DNA of 36,637 nt from Flavobacterium omnivorum. GTDB taxonomy: Bacteria > Bacteroidota > Bacteroidia > Flavobacteriales > Flavobacteriaceae. Shown piece by piece: positions 1 through 8,305 of this stretch (position 1 is its first letter; each line of letters opens with the position of its first letter). Made by a program: the position numbers and the translations under genes. The notes beneath the pieces were generated by a model. It worked only from the letters and a program-made list of their open reading frames with translations, was not told the origin of the DNA and did no database searches. The DNA lies in assembly GCF_900099915.1 (NCBI RefSeq), contig NZ_FNDB01000025.1:1-36637 (forward strand), read 5' to 3'.

Positions 1-1
1 A

Positions 2-241
2 AATGCAGTAGCAGAAAGAATAAATGGAATATTAAAACAGGAATTCATGATTGATAAATACAACCTAGATTTAAAAATCATGAAACAAATTGTAAAAGAA
101 TCAATCAGTATATACAATGAATTAAGACCTCATTATTCTAATTTCATGCTGACTCCAAACAAAATGCATATACAAAGTCAAATTAAAATGAGGACATATA
201 AAACAAAAAACACTTGCAAAAACGTTTTTGCAAGTGTTTAA
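2..241 (+). CDS. IS3-family transposase OrfB, C-terminal fragment (partial at window edge)
   Basis: The frame is open from base 2, with no start in the window, and stops at 239-241. The fragment begins NAVAERINGILKQEF, the segment of the IS3-family integrase core that carries the catalytic Glu of the DDE triad. It continues with an IYNELRPH segment and a TPNKMH segment, both typical of the end of OrfB. The first visible methionine (base 47) is internal, not a start. The last eleven codons run through a perfect hairpin (208-239), so the protein tail (KNTCKNVFASV) is probably not conserved in function. OrfB is normally made as an OrfAB fusion by frameshifting; that site is outside the window. 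Confidence 0.85.
   Translation, partial: NAVAERINGILKQEFMIDKYNLDLKIMKQIVKESISIYNELRPHYSNFMLTPNKMHIQSQIKMRTYKTKNTCKNVFASV
208..239 (+). terminator. perfect 15-bp inverted repeat at the end of the transposase gene
   Basis: AAACACTTGCAAAAA at 208-222 is the exact reverse complement of 225-239, with CG between the arms. The hairpin covers the last codons and ends at the first base of the stop codon of the transposase. The T-rich right arm is followed by TTTAATTAAATATTTTTA. It is most simply a transcription terminator of the insertion sequence, though the near-zero loop would force the stem to open by a few pairs. Confidence 0.55.
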
Positions 242-289
242 TTAAATATTTTTATCTAATAATCTGTATCGGTTATTCAGGACAAGACA

Positions 290-445
290 AAAATAAGACC
301 ATCTCTATCCGATTGGGATCACTTAGACGAATTATTTGTTGTTAGTAAGGAAACAGTAAGAGAAAATAACATAGTTATGTTAGGTCTATTTGTTATTGGC
401 ATCACATTAATTACCGTTGTCTTTATTGTAGGAATTTCTATTTAA
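290..445 (+). pseudogene. 3' remnant of a membrane-protein gene cut by the insertion sequence
   Basis: Directly after the inferred IS end, a frame runs open to the stop at 443-445. It reads IRPSLSDWDHLDELFVV, then a polar stretch SKETVRENN, then a hydrophobic segment MLGLFVIGITLITVVFIVGI that ends three residues before the stop. It has no own start, and the same frame has a stop inside the IS (260-262). The natural reading is that this is the C-terminal end of a protein with a terminal membrane anchor whose 5' part lies beyond the IS or is lost. I do not recognise the family. The composition looks protein-like (D/E-rich soluble part, then a clean hydrophobic helix). Confidence 0.5.
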
Positions 446-702
446 CTAGTGTATCATGTATTTTCGTAAATACTATTATGTAGGAGATTTTACTTTTTTT
501 TGGGATATAAATTATTAGTACTTTTTTTTAAGCTATTAGTTAATAATGAGCTTGATACAATTTGACAATCTATTTTTACACGAGATTTTGGGATCTTAAT
601 GCCAAGCAGCTTACTTAGTTTTTTATTAGTAGAATTAAATTACAATTTAGTAGGGTAGGCTGTTTTGGTAAAATTCGGTACAATTAATTCAATTATAGCT
701 AT
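446..702. other. AT-rich intergenic stretch, no gene seen
   Basis: This stretch lies between the truncated gene and the small membrane protein. It is very AT-rich with many stops in all frames. I see no convincing terminator, and no full match to the Bacteroidota -7 element (TAnnTTTG) close to the next start. Confidence 0.5.
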
Positions 703-1179
703 ATGAGTACAATTTGCACAAATACAACGAAAAGCGAAAAGATTTTAGATCAAAATTCTTTTTTTGTAGTTTCAGAGTCCAAAGTAACCTTTAAAAATTG
801 TGACGCCGTAATAAACTTAAATCAAATTTCAAATTGTAGATTAATAAAAAAAAGAGATTTTACAGCCAATATTATGGTATTCGTATTTTCGGTTTTATTT
901 TATGTAATAATTTTACAACCTTTATATTTAAGTGCTACATTCGAATCTTTAATTTTAGCACTAATTTTAATTTATGTATTGAGTTGCGTAAAGAATTATT
1001 CTTATAGATTACTGATTAATAAGAATAATTATGATTTTAACGAAATAATCGTCAGTAAAAAAGAGCTCTACTTTGCAAGAATATTTCTTTCTAAATATCC
1101 AGCTTCTACCATACTAACAACTAAATTTAAACAGGAGTTTGAATTTGATAACCAGAATTTTAAACAGCACATTGCATAG
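703..1179 (+). CDS. hypothetical small membrane protein with two predicted transmembrane helices
   Basis: The protein has 158 residues and I do not recognise a family. The N-terminal part (residues 1-50) is polar and reads like a small beta domain (FFVVSESKVTFKNCDAVINL). Two hydrophobic helices follow at about 57-77 and 83-100, separated only by a short turn. A polar C-terminal part of about 55 residues follows. Both soluble parts would lie on the same side of the membrane, probably the cytoplasm. The ATG at 703 is the first in frame; there is no clear ribosome site, which is usual in this phylum. It sits alone between the IS remnant and a convergent regulator gene, so context gives no function. 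Its AT content matches the accessory-looking left edge. Confidence 0.6.
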   Translation: MSTICTNTTKSEKILDQNSFFVVSESKVTFKNCDAVINLNQISNCRLIKKRDFTANIMVFVFSVLFYVIILQPLYLSATFESLILALILIYVLSCVKNYSYRLLINKNNYDFNEIIVSKKELYFARIFLSKYPASTILTTKFKQEFEFDNQNFKQHIA

Positions 1180-1206
1180 TCGCAAGTGAGAATAAAAAAT
1201 TATTAA

Positions 1207-1587
1207 TTATCTGTTTGATTTTGACCTGTTGGCTAATTCTGATTCAATGGTGCTTTTTAGTTCTTTAAAAATAAATGGCTTTTTTAAATATGCTTTAATT
1301 CCTAAAGCAACATCTTTTTTTTGATCTTTAATTTCTATTCTGGCGGTAAGAAATATCACTGGGATATTAGAGTAATCAGAAATATTGTGCTTTTCCATGA
1401 AACCATATCCGTCAAGAATAGGCATCATGATGTCACAGAGGATAAGATCAGGGATAAATTGCCTGACTTTTTCTAACCCTTCCATTCCGTCTTGAGCATC
1501 ACGTACATCATAACCTGAGTAAGAAAGTAATTCACAGATAGTTTCTCTTAAACTTTTTTCATCGTCAATAATTAATATTTTAGCCAT
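1207..1587 (-). CDS. single-domain (CheY-like) response regulator
   Basis: The protein is 126 residues, one receiver domain with no output domain. The acidic pair is D8/D9, the phospho-acceptor is D52 in LCDIMMP, the switch threonine is T81 in FLTAR, and the conserved lysine is K103 in LKKPF. It begins 9 bases after the stop of the histidine kinase gene on the same strand, so the two are almost certainly co-transcribed and form a signalling pair. Without an output domain it must act by protein contact or as a step in a phosphorelay. The target is unknown. The gene converges on the small membrane protein gene, with 27 bases between them and no clear hairpin. Confidence 0.92.
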   Translation of the reverse strand: MAKILIIDDEKSLRETICELLSYSGYDVRDAQDGMEGLEKVRQFIPDLILCDIMMPILDGYGFMEKHNISDYSNIPVIFLTARIEIKDQKKDVALGIKAYLKKPFIFKELKSTIESELANRSKSNR

Positions 1588-1596
1588 CGTTTTTAA

Positions 1597-4500
1597 TTAT
1601 TTGTTTAAAGGGAATTTCAGCGTTACTGTTGTGCCTTTACCTAAATCGCTTTCTAGTGTAATTGTTCCTGAATTTTTTTCGGTGAATGTTTTAGCGATAT
1701 ACAATCCTAAACCGGTTCCTTGAATACCATCGGTATTACTTGCTCTGAAAAAAGTGTTGAATAATTTGTGTTGGTCTTCTTTAGGAATGCCTATACCAAA
1801 ATCAATAATTTCTAGGATAATTGTATCACTCGTTGAAGAAAGATTAAGGATTACCTCTTCATAATTTTCAGAATATTTAAAAGCATTATTTAAAATATTA
1901 AAAATACTATATTCCATTAGCTTAGTATCTGCATTAACGGTGAAAGTTGAGCCATTAAAATTTGTCTTAAGCTTTGCGAGATTTATTTTATCGAGATAGT
2001 AACTGTCAATTATTTCAAGGCAAAACTCTTTCAAATCAAATAATGTAGGTTTGAAATTAGTCTTTCCGGAATCTTCTTTAGAAATGGTTAATACAGCATT
2101 CATCAGCTCAACGATTCGATCGATTTCCTCTGTGATAATCTCAACTCGTTTTTGTAATCGATTTCCGTTTTGTAGATTTTGATTTTCTAAATACATAGAG
2201 ATTAATTCTGCGCTAGTTCTAATTGTAGTCATTGGCGTCCTGAATTCATGTGAAATAGTGGAGACTAAATTGGTGCGTAATTCATTTAATTCTCTTTCTT
2301 TTACAAGCGCTTTGTCAATTGCTTCTTCTTCTTTTTTTCGTATTGTTATATCTCGAGAACTTGATTGAAAACCAGTTATTTCTCCCTCTTTTTCGATCAA
2401 ACTTGCTTTTGTTTCAAGCCAAATATAATTTCCGTTTCTTGCTTTAAACCTAGCAATTGTATTATCATCTACTTTTTTAGAAATAAAATCATTAAAACTA
2501 GACTCAAGGTACGGTAGGTCTTCTGGATGGGCTAAATCGAGGGGTGATTTGCCTAACAATTCTTCAGGAGTGTAATCTAAGAGCTTTTGTATTGAGGGTG
2601 AAACATATATGAAAGAAGTGTCTAAATTATGCAAACAAACCAAGTCGGCCGTATTATCTGCAAGAAGACGATACATGTTTCGGGCTTCGTTTAATTGAAC
2701 AATTTTATTTCTGTTGTTTTCTTCAGCTAATAATCTATTCTCATTTTCAATTTTCTTTCTTTCAGTAATATCTATAATTTGAGGTATAAAATACAAAAGC
2801 CTTCCTTCGTTATCCCTTACCACCGATACGGACAAATGAACCCAAACTATCGATTTGTTTTTATGTATGTGTCTTTTTTCTACACTGAAATTTGGCGCTA
2901 AACCTAAAGTCAATCTTTTTTTATTAATTACATCTGCTTCTATATCATCTGGATAGGTCATCATGGCACAAGTTAATTTTTTAAACTCTTCCCTAGTATA
3001 GCCTAATATTTCCCAAGATCTTTTATTTGTTTCTATCCAAAAACCATCGAGATCTATGATTGCCATTCCTACAGCAGAATGTTCAAATGCCCCTTTAAAT
3101 TTTTCTTCACTGATCCGTAATTCTTCACTAACTTTTTTCTTAGTAGTGATATCCGTTTGGGCTCCAATCATACGAATCGCTTTGTTGGATTTGTCACGGA
3201 TTATATACGCAGTGTCTAATAAGTAAGCGTAACTACCGTCAGATTTTAAATAGCGAAATTCATCATACCAAGTTGTTGCTTTACTTTCAAGTGTTGCTTT
3301 TACGTTTTTAAGAACTCTTTCTAAGTCATCAGGATGAATCAGGTTATCAAAATCCGTCACTTTTAAAAAATTATGTTCATTATTTATTTTATGACCAAAA
3401 AGCTTGGTGTAATTTTCTCCAATTATAAAATTTTCAGATCCTATTTCCCAATCCCAAATCACATCAGATGTTGCTTTGGTAGCATAAGTAAAACGCTCGT
3501 TGCTAATTTTCAACGCTTCTTCGGTCTTTTTTTGGTGTGTAATATTGTTGAAGGAACAAATTACATAAAGTAATTCCTGATTATTGTTAAAAATAGGTAT
3601 GGCATCAACCAACAACCAAACCAAATCTTTTTTGGTTGGTCGATGAACTCCCATTACTATATTATTGATTGGTTTTAACAACTTTATACATTGCGGTACA
3701 GGATGGTCTTCAGGCTCAAAGTTGGTGCCGTTTTCGTTAATTACATGCCAAAACTCATCAAAGGAGGTTTTTCCTAATAATTGATCTTGGGTAAGACCAA
3801 GCATCTCGCTAGCTGCTAAATTATTTTCTAAAATTTCCGAGTTGGGTCCTTGAACCAAAATTCCTACGGCGGTATTACTTAAAATATTTTGAACCAACGC
3901 TCTACTTTGGAGTATTTCCTCTTGTATTTTTTTGCTTTCTGTGATGTTTACACTAAAACCAATCATCATTTTAAAACTTCCGTCTCCATTAAATACTGGA
4001 GTCATTTTCCTATTATGATAGGTTTTACCATCAGTGGCCGTATTTAGTATTTCTTCCCAAACAATGACCTCTTTAGTGTGAAGTGCAGCTAGAAATCGTT
4101 CTCGACGACTATTAGCAAAGGAGGGATCTCGCTGCATATGTTGTGCATATTCAAAATCGTCTTTCCCAATTATAAATGTGCGCAACTCTTTATTCTTAAT
4201 TGCTACTGGATTTACATAGATGTATTTGTGATTAGAGTCAAATACTACAACATCAGTTGGTAAATTATTTAATATGGTTTCATAGAAATCTTTTTGTTGC
4301 AGTAACTTCTGTTTGACCTCAATATCTTCAGTAATATCCCTACAATTTCCTATAAAAAATGATGATCCTTTTTTTTGTGATAATTTTAAACGTGTTTCAT
4401 GCCAAACATAGTGCCCTTCTTTATGCCGAATTCTATAGATTAATTCCCCTTCATTTTTTCCGGTTTTAATTACTTTATCTAAAAAATTAATAGAATTTTC

Positions 4501-5148
4501 TAAATCTTCAGGGTGTACAAAGGAAGCGATGCTTTTGCCTAAAACCTCTTTAATATCATAACCTAGATATTTAGTCCAATTGTTTGAAACATAACTAAAT
4601 ACGCTTTCTAAATTGATCTCGTAGACAATTTCTTTTGCATTATCGATAAACAGTTGAAATTGATTTTCTTGCTGTTTGATTCTTTCTTGTAATTCCTTAT
4701 TTTCAATATGTAATTGCAATAAAGATTGAATTTGTTGTACCGCATAATCTAAATATTTTAACTGTATCGAGGATAGCTTTTTCGGCTTAGTATTTATAAT
4801 ACAAATACTTCCGATAACTAGATTTTCATTAAGACAGATTGGAAATCCAGCGAAAAAATGTACTAAGTTTTCGGATTGATTACAAACATCATTATTAAAA
4901 TCTGAAACGATTTTAATTTTATTTTGCTGAATAATAGTCTCATTAAATGCTAATATATTGGGTGATAAAGACATAAGATCTAAGCCTATTTTTGCTTTTA
5001 CAGTTAAGCCAGTTAACTCTATTAATGTTATTAAGACACAAGGGACTTCACATATTTCTGATATAAATAAAAGAATACTGTTGAATTCTTGCTGAAAATC
5101 TATGGTATCAAATAATTTCCTTTTTTTTTTATTCTGTAATAAAGGCAT
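1597..5148 (-). CDS. soluble multi-PAS sensor histidine kinase with N-terminal GAF-like domain
   Basis: The protein has 1183 residues and no signal peptide or membrane helix, so it should sense in the cytoplasm. Residues 20-145 look like a GAF domain (FPICLNENLVIGSICII). About six PAS/PAC units follow, near 160-275, 287-405, 412-540, 548-670, 680-798 and 822-938; several show the HPEDL or HPDDL motif (212, 605, 874) and end in DIT or NIT. The kinase core has an H-box with His967 (STISHEFRTP), an N-box near 1084-1088 (NILNN), a G1 box at D1116 (DFGIG) and a G2 box at 1144-1149 (GTGLGL). All catalytic motifs are intact. The partner is the response regulator 9 bases downstream. The signal cannot be told from the sequence. 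The run of lysines after MPLLQN comes from a T-rich tract at 5119-5130. Confidence 0.93.
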   Translation of the reverse strand: MPLLQNKKKRKLFDTIDFQQEFNSILLFISEICEVPCVLITLIELTGLTVKAKIGLDLMSLSPNILAFNETIIQQNKIKIVSDFNNDVCNQSENLVHFFAGFPICLNENLVIGSICIINTKPKKLSSIQLKYLDYAVQQIQSLLQLHIENKELQERIKQQENQFQLFIDNAKEIVYEINLESVFSYVSNNWTKYLGYDIKEVLGKSIASFVHPEDLENSINFLDKVIKTGKNEGELIYRIRHKEGHYVWHETRLKLSQKKGSSFFIGNCRDITEDIEVKQKLLQQKDFYETILNNLPTDVVVFDSNHKYIYVNPVAIKNKELRTFIIGKDDFEYAQHMQRDPSFANSRRERFLAALHTKEVIVWEEILNTATDGKTYHNRKMTPVFNGDGSFKMMIGFSVNITESKKIQEEILQSRALVQNILSNTAVGILVQGPNSEILENNLAASEMLGLTQDQLLGKTSFDEFWHVINENGTNFEPEDHPVPQCIKLLKPINNIVMGVHRPTKKDLVWLLVDAIPIFNNNQELLYVICSFNNITHQKKTEEALKISNERFTYATKATSDVIWDWEIGSENFIIGENYTKLFGHKINNEHNFLKVTDFDNLIHPDDLERVLKNVKATLESKATTWYDEFRYLKSDGSYAYLLDTAYIIRDKSNKAIRMIGAQTDITTKKKVSEELRISEEKFKGAFEHSAVGMAIIDLDGFWIETNKRSWEILGYTREEFKKLTCAMMTYPDDIEADVINKKRLTLGLAPNFSVEKRHIHKNKSIVWVHLSVSVVRDNEGRLLYFIPQIIDITERKKIENENRLLAEENNRNKIVQLNEARNMYRLLADNTADLVCLHNLDTSFIYVSPSIQKLLDYTPEELLGKSPLDLAHPEDLPYLESSFNDFISKKVDDNTIARFKARNGNYIWLETKASLIEKEGEITGFQSSSRDITIRKKEEEAIDKALVKERELNELRTNLVSTISHEFRTPMTTIRTSAELISMYLENQNLQNGNRLQKRVEIITEEIDRIVELMNAVLTISKEDSGKTNFKPTLFDLKEFCLEIIDSYYLDKINLAKLKTNFNGSTFTVNADTKLMEYSIFNILNNAFKYSENYEEVILNLSSTSDTIILEIIDFGIGIPKEDQHKLFNTFFRASNTDGIQGTGLGLYIAKTFTEKNSGTITLESDLGKGTTVTLKFPLNK

Positions 5149-5453
5149 AGGTTTTTTTTAAGTAATTAATTATGTGGCAACAAATTGCAATGTTTGAATG
5201 GGGCTATCTAATACAAAATAACACTTATTTTGCCATAAATAAAAGTTTGTAAAAAATTAAAGAACTCTTTTAGATAAATTCTTTTGCAAGAAAAAGATGT
5301 TTTATTATTTATTAAGGATGAAATCTGGTTTTTTGATGATCGAATGGGATGGTTGAGTTCTTTTTATTACGATTGACTTTATTGATACTTCTGATAATTA
5401 GTCAAACTAAACTTTGTAACTTTGACCCTGTATAACTTTGACCCCAAATAAAA
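5149..5453. other. divergent intergenic region between the histidine kinase gene and dnaG
   Basis: This 305-base AT-rich stretch separates the minus-strand kinase gene from dnaG. The only clear signals are the two TAACTTTG boxes just before dnaG (listed separately). I saw no good promoter match for the kinase on the minus strand, no RNA gene and no open frame with coding character. Confidence 0.5.
5413..5440 (+). promoter_or_regulatory. candidate dnaG promoter with a duplicated -7 box
   Basis: TAACTTTG occurs at 5417-5424 and again at 5433-5440, both full matches to the Bacteroidota -7 consensus TAnnTTTG. They lie in two near-identical 14-base copies (TAACTTTGACCC and flanks). For the second box, TTTG at 5413-5416 could serve as the -33 element with a 16-base spacer. 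A start at about 5447 would leave a leader of only some 7 bases before the TTG codon, so the message could be nearly leaderless. Alternatively only the upstream box is used. Confidence 0.45.
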
Positions 5454-7430
5454 TTGATTTCAAAAGCTACTATAGATACTGTTTTCGAAACTGCTCGAGT
5501 AGAGGAGGTTATTGGTGATTTCGTAAATTTAAAACGAGCAGGATCTAACTTCAAAGGGCTTAGTCCTTTCTCTGAAGAGCGCTCTCCATCGTTTATGGTT
5601 TCACCCGCCAAAGGAATTTGGAAGGATTTCAGCTCAGGAAAAGGGGGTAACTCTGTGGCTTTCTTGATGGAACACGAAAAGTTTACTTATCCGGAAGCGA
5701 TTCGCTATTTAGCCAAAAAGTATAATATTGAAATTGAAGAAACGGAGCAAACCGATGAAGAGAAAGCCAATACTGATGTACGGGAAAGTATGTATCTGGT
5801 CTCGGAATTTGCAAAAACTTACTTCCATACTACCCTTTTAAACTCCGAAGAAGGAAAGGCGATTGGGTATTCCTATTTTAAAGAACGAGGGTTTACCAAT
5901 GAAACAATAAAGAAATTTAGTTTAGGTTATTCACCCGAAGCGTGGGATGCTTTTACAAAAGAAGCGCTTGGTAAAGGCTATCAATTAGAATTTTTGGAAA
6001 GTACAGGGTTGACAATCCCCAGAGAAGATAGACCGTTTGATCGTTTCAAAGGGCGCGTTATGTTTCCTATCCAAAGTATGTCAGGAAGAGTGCTGGGTTT
6101 TGGAGGACGGATTCTTACCAACGATAAAAAAGCAGCAAAATATTTAAATTCGCCTGAAAGTGATATTTACCACAAAAGTAAAGTGCTTTACGGAATTTAT
6201 CAAGCCAAACAATCTATTGCTAAACTGAATAATTGTTATTTAGTAGAAGGATATACAGATGTAATTCAGTTTAATCAAGCGGGAATTGAAAATGTCGTTG
6301 CGTCTTCTGGTACCGCATTGACTCCAGATCAAATCCGATTAGTAAACCGTTTGACAAAGAATATAACCGTGCTTTTTGATGGTGATGCAGCAGGATTGCG
6401 CGCTTCCATCCGTGGAATCGATTTGATTCTAGAAGAGGGCATGAATGTGAAAGTGTGTACTTTTCCAGACGGAGAAGATCCAGATAGTTTTGCCAAGAAA
6501 ACATCTTATGAGGATTTAATTTTATATCTAGAGCATAACGCTAAAGATTTTATCCAGTTCAAAGCATCGCTTTTGATGAATGAAGCTAAAAATGACCCTA
6601 TCAAAAAAGCTGATTTGATTCGGGATATGGTTGTGAGTATTTCAAAAATTCCTGATCGAATTCAGAGAGAAATTTACATCCAGGAGTGTTCTAGAATAAT
6701 GGATATTTCAGAACAAGTTTTGCAAAGTACTTTGGCACAATTAGTCCTAAAAGAGGTGAATGAAGTAGACAAAAAGCAAAAACAAGTTCAAAAGGCTTTT
6801 GACTTTGTGAAAAATGAAAGTACAAATCCAACGGATAAAGTGGATTCTCTTTATTTATTTGAGCGAGAGATTATCAAAGTTCTTTTGTTATACGGAAATA
6901 AGACGGAAAATTTCGAAGAAGTATTGATGAAGGCCAATGAAGAAGGGGAAATCATTGAAGTTTCTGAGATGAAAGAATTAAAGATTTTCCAAAAAATATA
7001 TTTAAGTTTACAAGAAGATGAAGTAGAGTTTGCAAGTCCAATATTCAGAGAAATTTATGGAGATTTAATTAATTATTACCTTCAAAACGAAGATTCTGGT
7101 GTGGAAAAATACATAAACCATTTGCAGGCGGGTGTTCCTCAAGAGGTAACAAGTATTATGATGGAGGATGAGAAATATGTATTACACGACTGGATTGGCC
7201 AGAATATTTTTCCAAAAACCAAAGACGAAACCTTAAACCAGAGTATTTCGGACACGTTGTTTACTCTCAGATGGTTCTTACTCAGTGAGATCATCGAAGA
7301 TTTAAAAAATGCAGTGTCAAATGAACCAGATTCTGATAATATGGAGTCCCTAACCATGGTAATGAATTATATCGAACTTAGAGGAAAGTTTTCAAGAAAA
7401 TTAGGACGAGTCGTAGTGCGTTACCATTAA
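5454..7430 (+). CDS. dnaG: DNA primase DnaG (zinc-ligand-free form)
   Basis: DnaG makes the RNA primers for replication and works with the replicative helicase. The protein has 658 residues. The start is TTG at 5454: no in-frame ATG lies upstream, and the conserved family N-terminus begins exactly there (ISKATIDTVFE). Residues 1-100 align with the zinc-binding domain, but the four metal ligand positions (C-x2-H and C-x2-C in Escherichia coli) are S37, S40, D58 and S61. The RNA-polymerase core follows (about 110-430), with a TOPRIM fold: E265 in VEGYTD, the D309/D311 pair in FDGDAAG, and a DGEDPD motif near 340. The C-terminal 200 residues would be the helicase-interaction part. The gene stands alone and ends at a strong hairpin shared with the convergent regulator. 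The identity is firm; the zinc loss is seen directly. Confidence 0.97.
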   Translation: MISKATIDTVFETARVEEVIGDFVNLKRAGSNFKGLSPFSEERSPSFMVSPAKGIWKDFSSGKGGNSVAFLMEHEKFTYPEAIRYLAKKYNIEIEETEQTDEEKANTDVRESMYLVSEFAKTYFHTTLLNSEEGKAIGYSYFKERGFTNETIKKFSLGYSPEAWDAFTKEALGKGYQLEFLESTGLTIPREDRPFDRFKGRVMFPIQSMSGRVLGFGGRILTNDKKAAKYLNSPESDIYHKSKVLYGIYQAKQSIAKLNNCYLVEGYTDVIQFNQAGIENVVASSGTALTPDQIRLVNRLTKNITVLFDGDAAGLRASIRGIDLILEEGMNVKVCTFPDGEDPDSFAKKTSYEDLILYLEHNAKDFIQFKASLLMNEAKNDPIKKADLIRDMVVSISKIPDRIQREIYIQECSRIMDISEQVLQSTLAQLVLKEVNEVDKKQKQVQKAFDFVKNESTNPTDKVDSLYLFEREIIKVLLLYGNKTENFEEVLMKANEEGEIIEVSEMKELKIFQKIYLSLQEDEVEFASPIFREIYGDLINYYLQNEDSGVEKYINHLQAGVPQEVTSIMMEDEKYVLHDWIGQNIFPKTKDETLNQSISDTLFTLRWFLLSEIIEDLKNAVSNEPDSDNMESLTMVMNYIELRGKFSRKLGRVVVRYH

Positions 7431-7470
7431 AAATACAAAATTTCAAGTTTTCATCAAGCGTCAAGAATAA

Positions 7471-7517
7471 AAAAGCGCTGTAGCATCAGAATCAAATTCG
7501 GATGGTACGGCGCTTTT
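7471..7517. terminator. bidirectional terminator between dnaG and the NarL-type regulator
   Basis: The arms 7471-7492 and 7496-7517 form a 22-base stem (AAAAGCGC at the base, GCGCTTTT at the other end) with two mismatches, one G-T pair and a three-base loop. The A-rich 5' side and T-rich 3' side let it work on both strands. It lies between the convergent stops of dnaG and the regulator. Confidence 0.8.
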
Positions 7518-7575
7518 CATAATTTGTAATCTTTTTTTTTGAAAAAAAAACAGGAAGAGCTTTCTTTAGCGAGTG

Positions 7576-8205
7576 CTAAACAATCTCTAATTTTTTTGCT
7601 TTTTCTACTAAATCTACTAAATTAGTAACGTTTAGTTTTGTAAGCAATCGCAATTTGTACGTACTAATAGTTTTTTCGTTGAGTCCTAAAATTTCAGCAA
7701 TTTCATGATTCTTTTTCCCCCCACTTAAATAACGTAATACTTCTACTTCTCGATTGGATAGCTTGCGATACAAACGCTCACTCTTACTTTGTTTAGCAAT
7801 CAACGCTAAGTTTTTCTTCACGGTTTCGTTCATTATGATCTTACCTTGGTAGACTTTAATGATAGAAATACCTAAAGTTTCTAACTTTTCTGATTTATGC
7901 ACAAAACCAGATACTCCGGCTTTTATGGCATTTGGCGCATAAATTTGTTCAGAAAGACCACTGAAGATAATAATTTTTGTTTTTGGAAAATTTTTCAAGA
8001 CCGCTTTAACCTCAAAAATACTGGAAAGACCTTCCAGCTCCAAATCTAATACTAATACATCAATGTCTTTTGTTTGAAGTATATCCCTCACCATCAAGAA
8101 ATTGCCTACATTGGCAACTATTGAGATGTCCGCATTATCTTTAAAGTAAGATTTTACTCCAAAATGCACAACAGGGAAATTATCGGCTATACATACTTTA
8201 ATCAT
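7576..8205 (-). CDS. NarL/FixJ-family response regulator with LuxR-type HTH
   Basis: The protein has 209 residues. The receiver domain spans about 1-120: D8, phospho-acceptor D54 (VLVLDLE), S82 in IFSG at the switch position, and K104 (FVHKSE). The LuxR-type helix-turn-helix spans about 145-205 (LSNREVEVLRYLSGG, then LNEKTISTYKLRLLTKL). The second residue of the acidic pair is N9 instead of Asp/Glu, which may alter metal binding. No kinase is adjacent, so it is an orphan here. It lies 100 bases downstream of nadE on the same strand and could be co-transcribed or have its own promoter. Targets are unknown. Confidence 0.92.
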   Translation of the reverse strand: MIKVCIADNFPVVHFGVKSYFKDNADISIVANVGNFLMVRDILQTKDIDVLVLDLELEGLSSIFEVKAVLKNFPKTKIIIFSGLSEQIYAPNAIKAGVSGFVHKSEKLETLGISIIKVYQGKIIMNETVKKNLALIAKQSKSERLYRKLSNREVEVLRYLSGGKKNHEIAEILGLNEKTISTYKLRLLTKLNVTNLVDLVEKAKKLEIV

Positions 8206-8305
8206 AATTTTTAATTTTTAGAATTGTTTTTATTTGTAATTGGAACTGTAAAATTAATAAATAAATTCTGTAATTAATTGTAAATCAATATAAAATATGA
8301 TTTCT

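Larger units (their letters stand above)
1..289 (+). mobile_element. 3' part of an IS3-type insertion sequence (right end)
   Basis: The window opens inside a transposase gene. The element appears to end at 289, where the last bases ending in AGGACAAGACA form a right terminal repeat. The reverse complement of 265-289 matches the putative left end of the second element at 36329 in 20 of 25 positions (shared parts TGTC, GTCCTGAA, CGATACA). The transposase stop lies 48 bases before this end, which fits an IS3-family layout. Only the right part is present. The exact boundary is inferred from the repeat comparison, because the target duplication cannot be seen. Confidence 0.8.
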
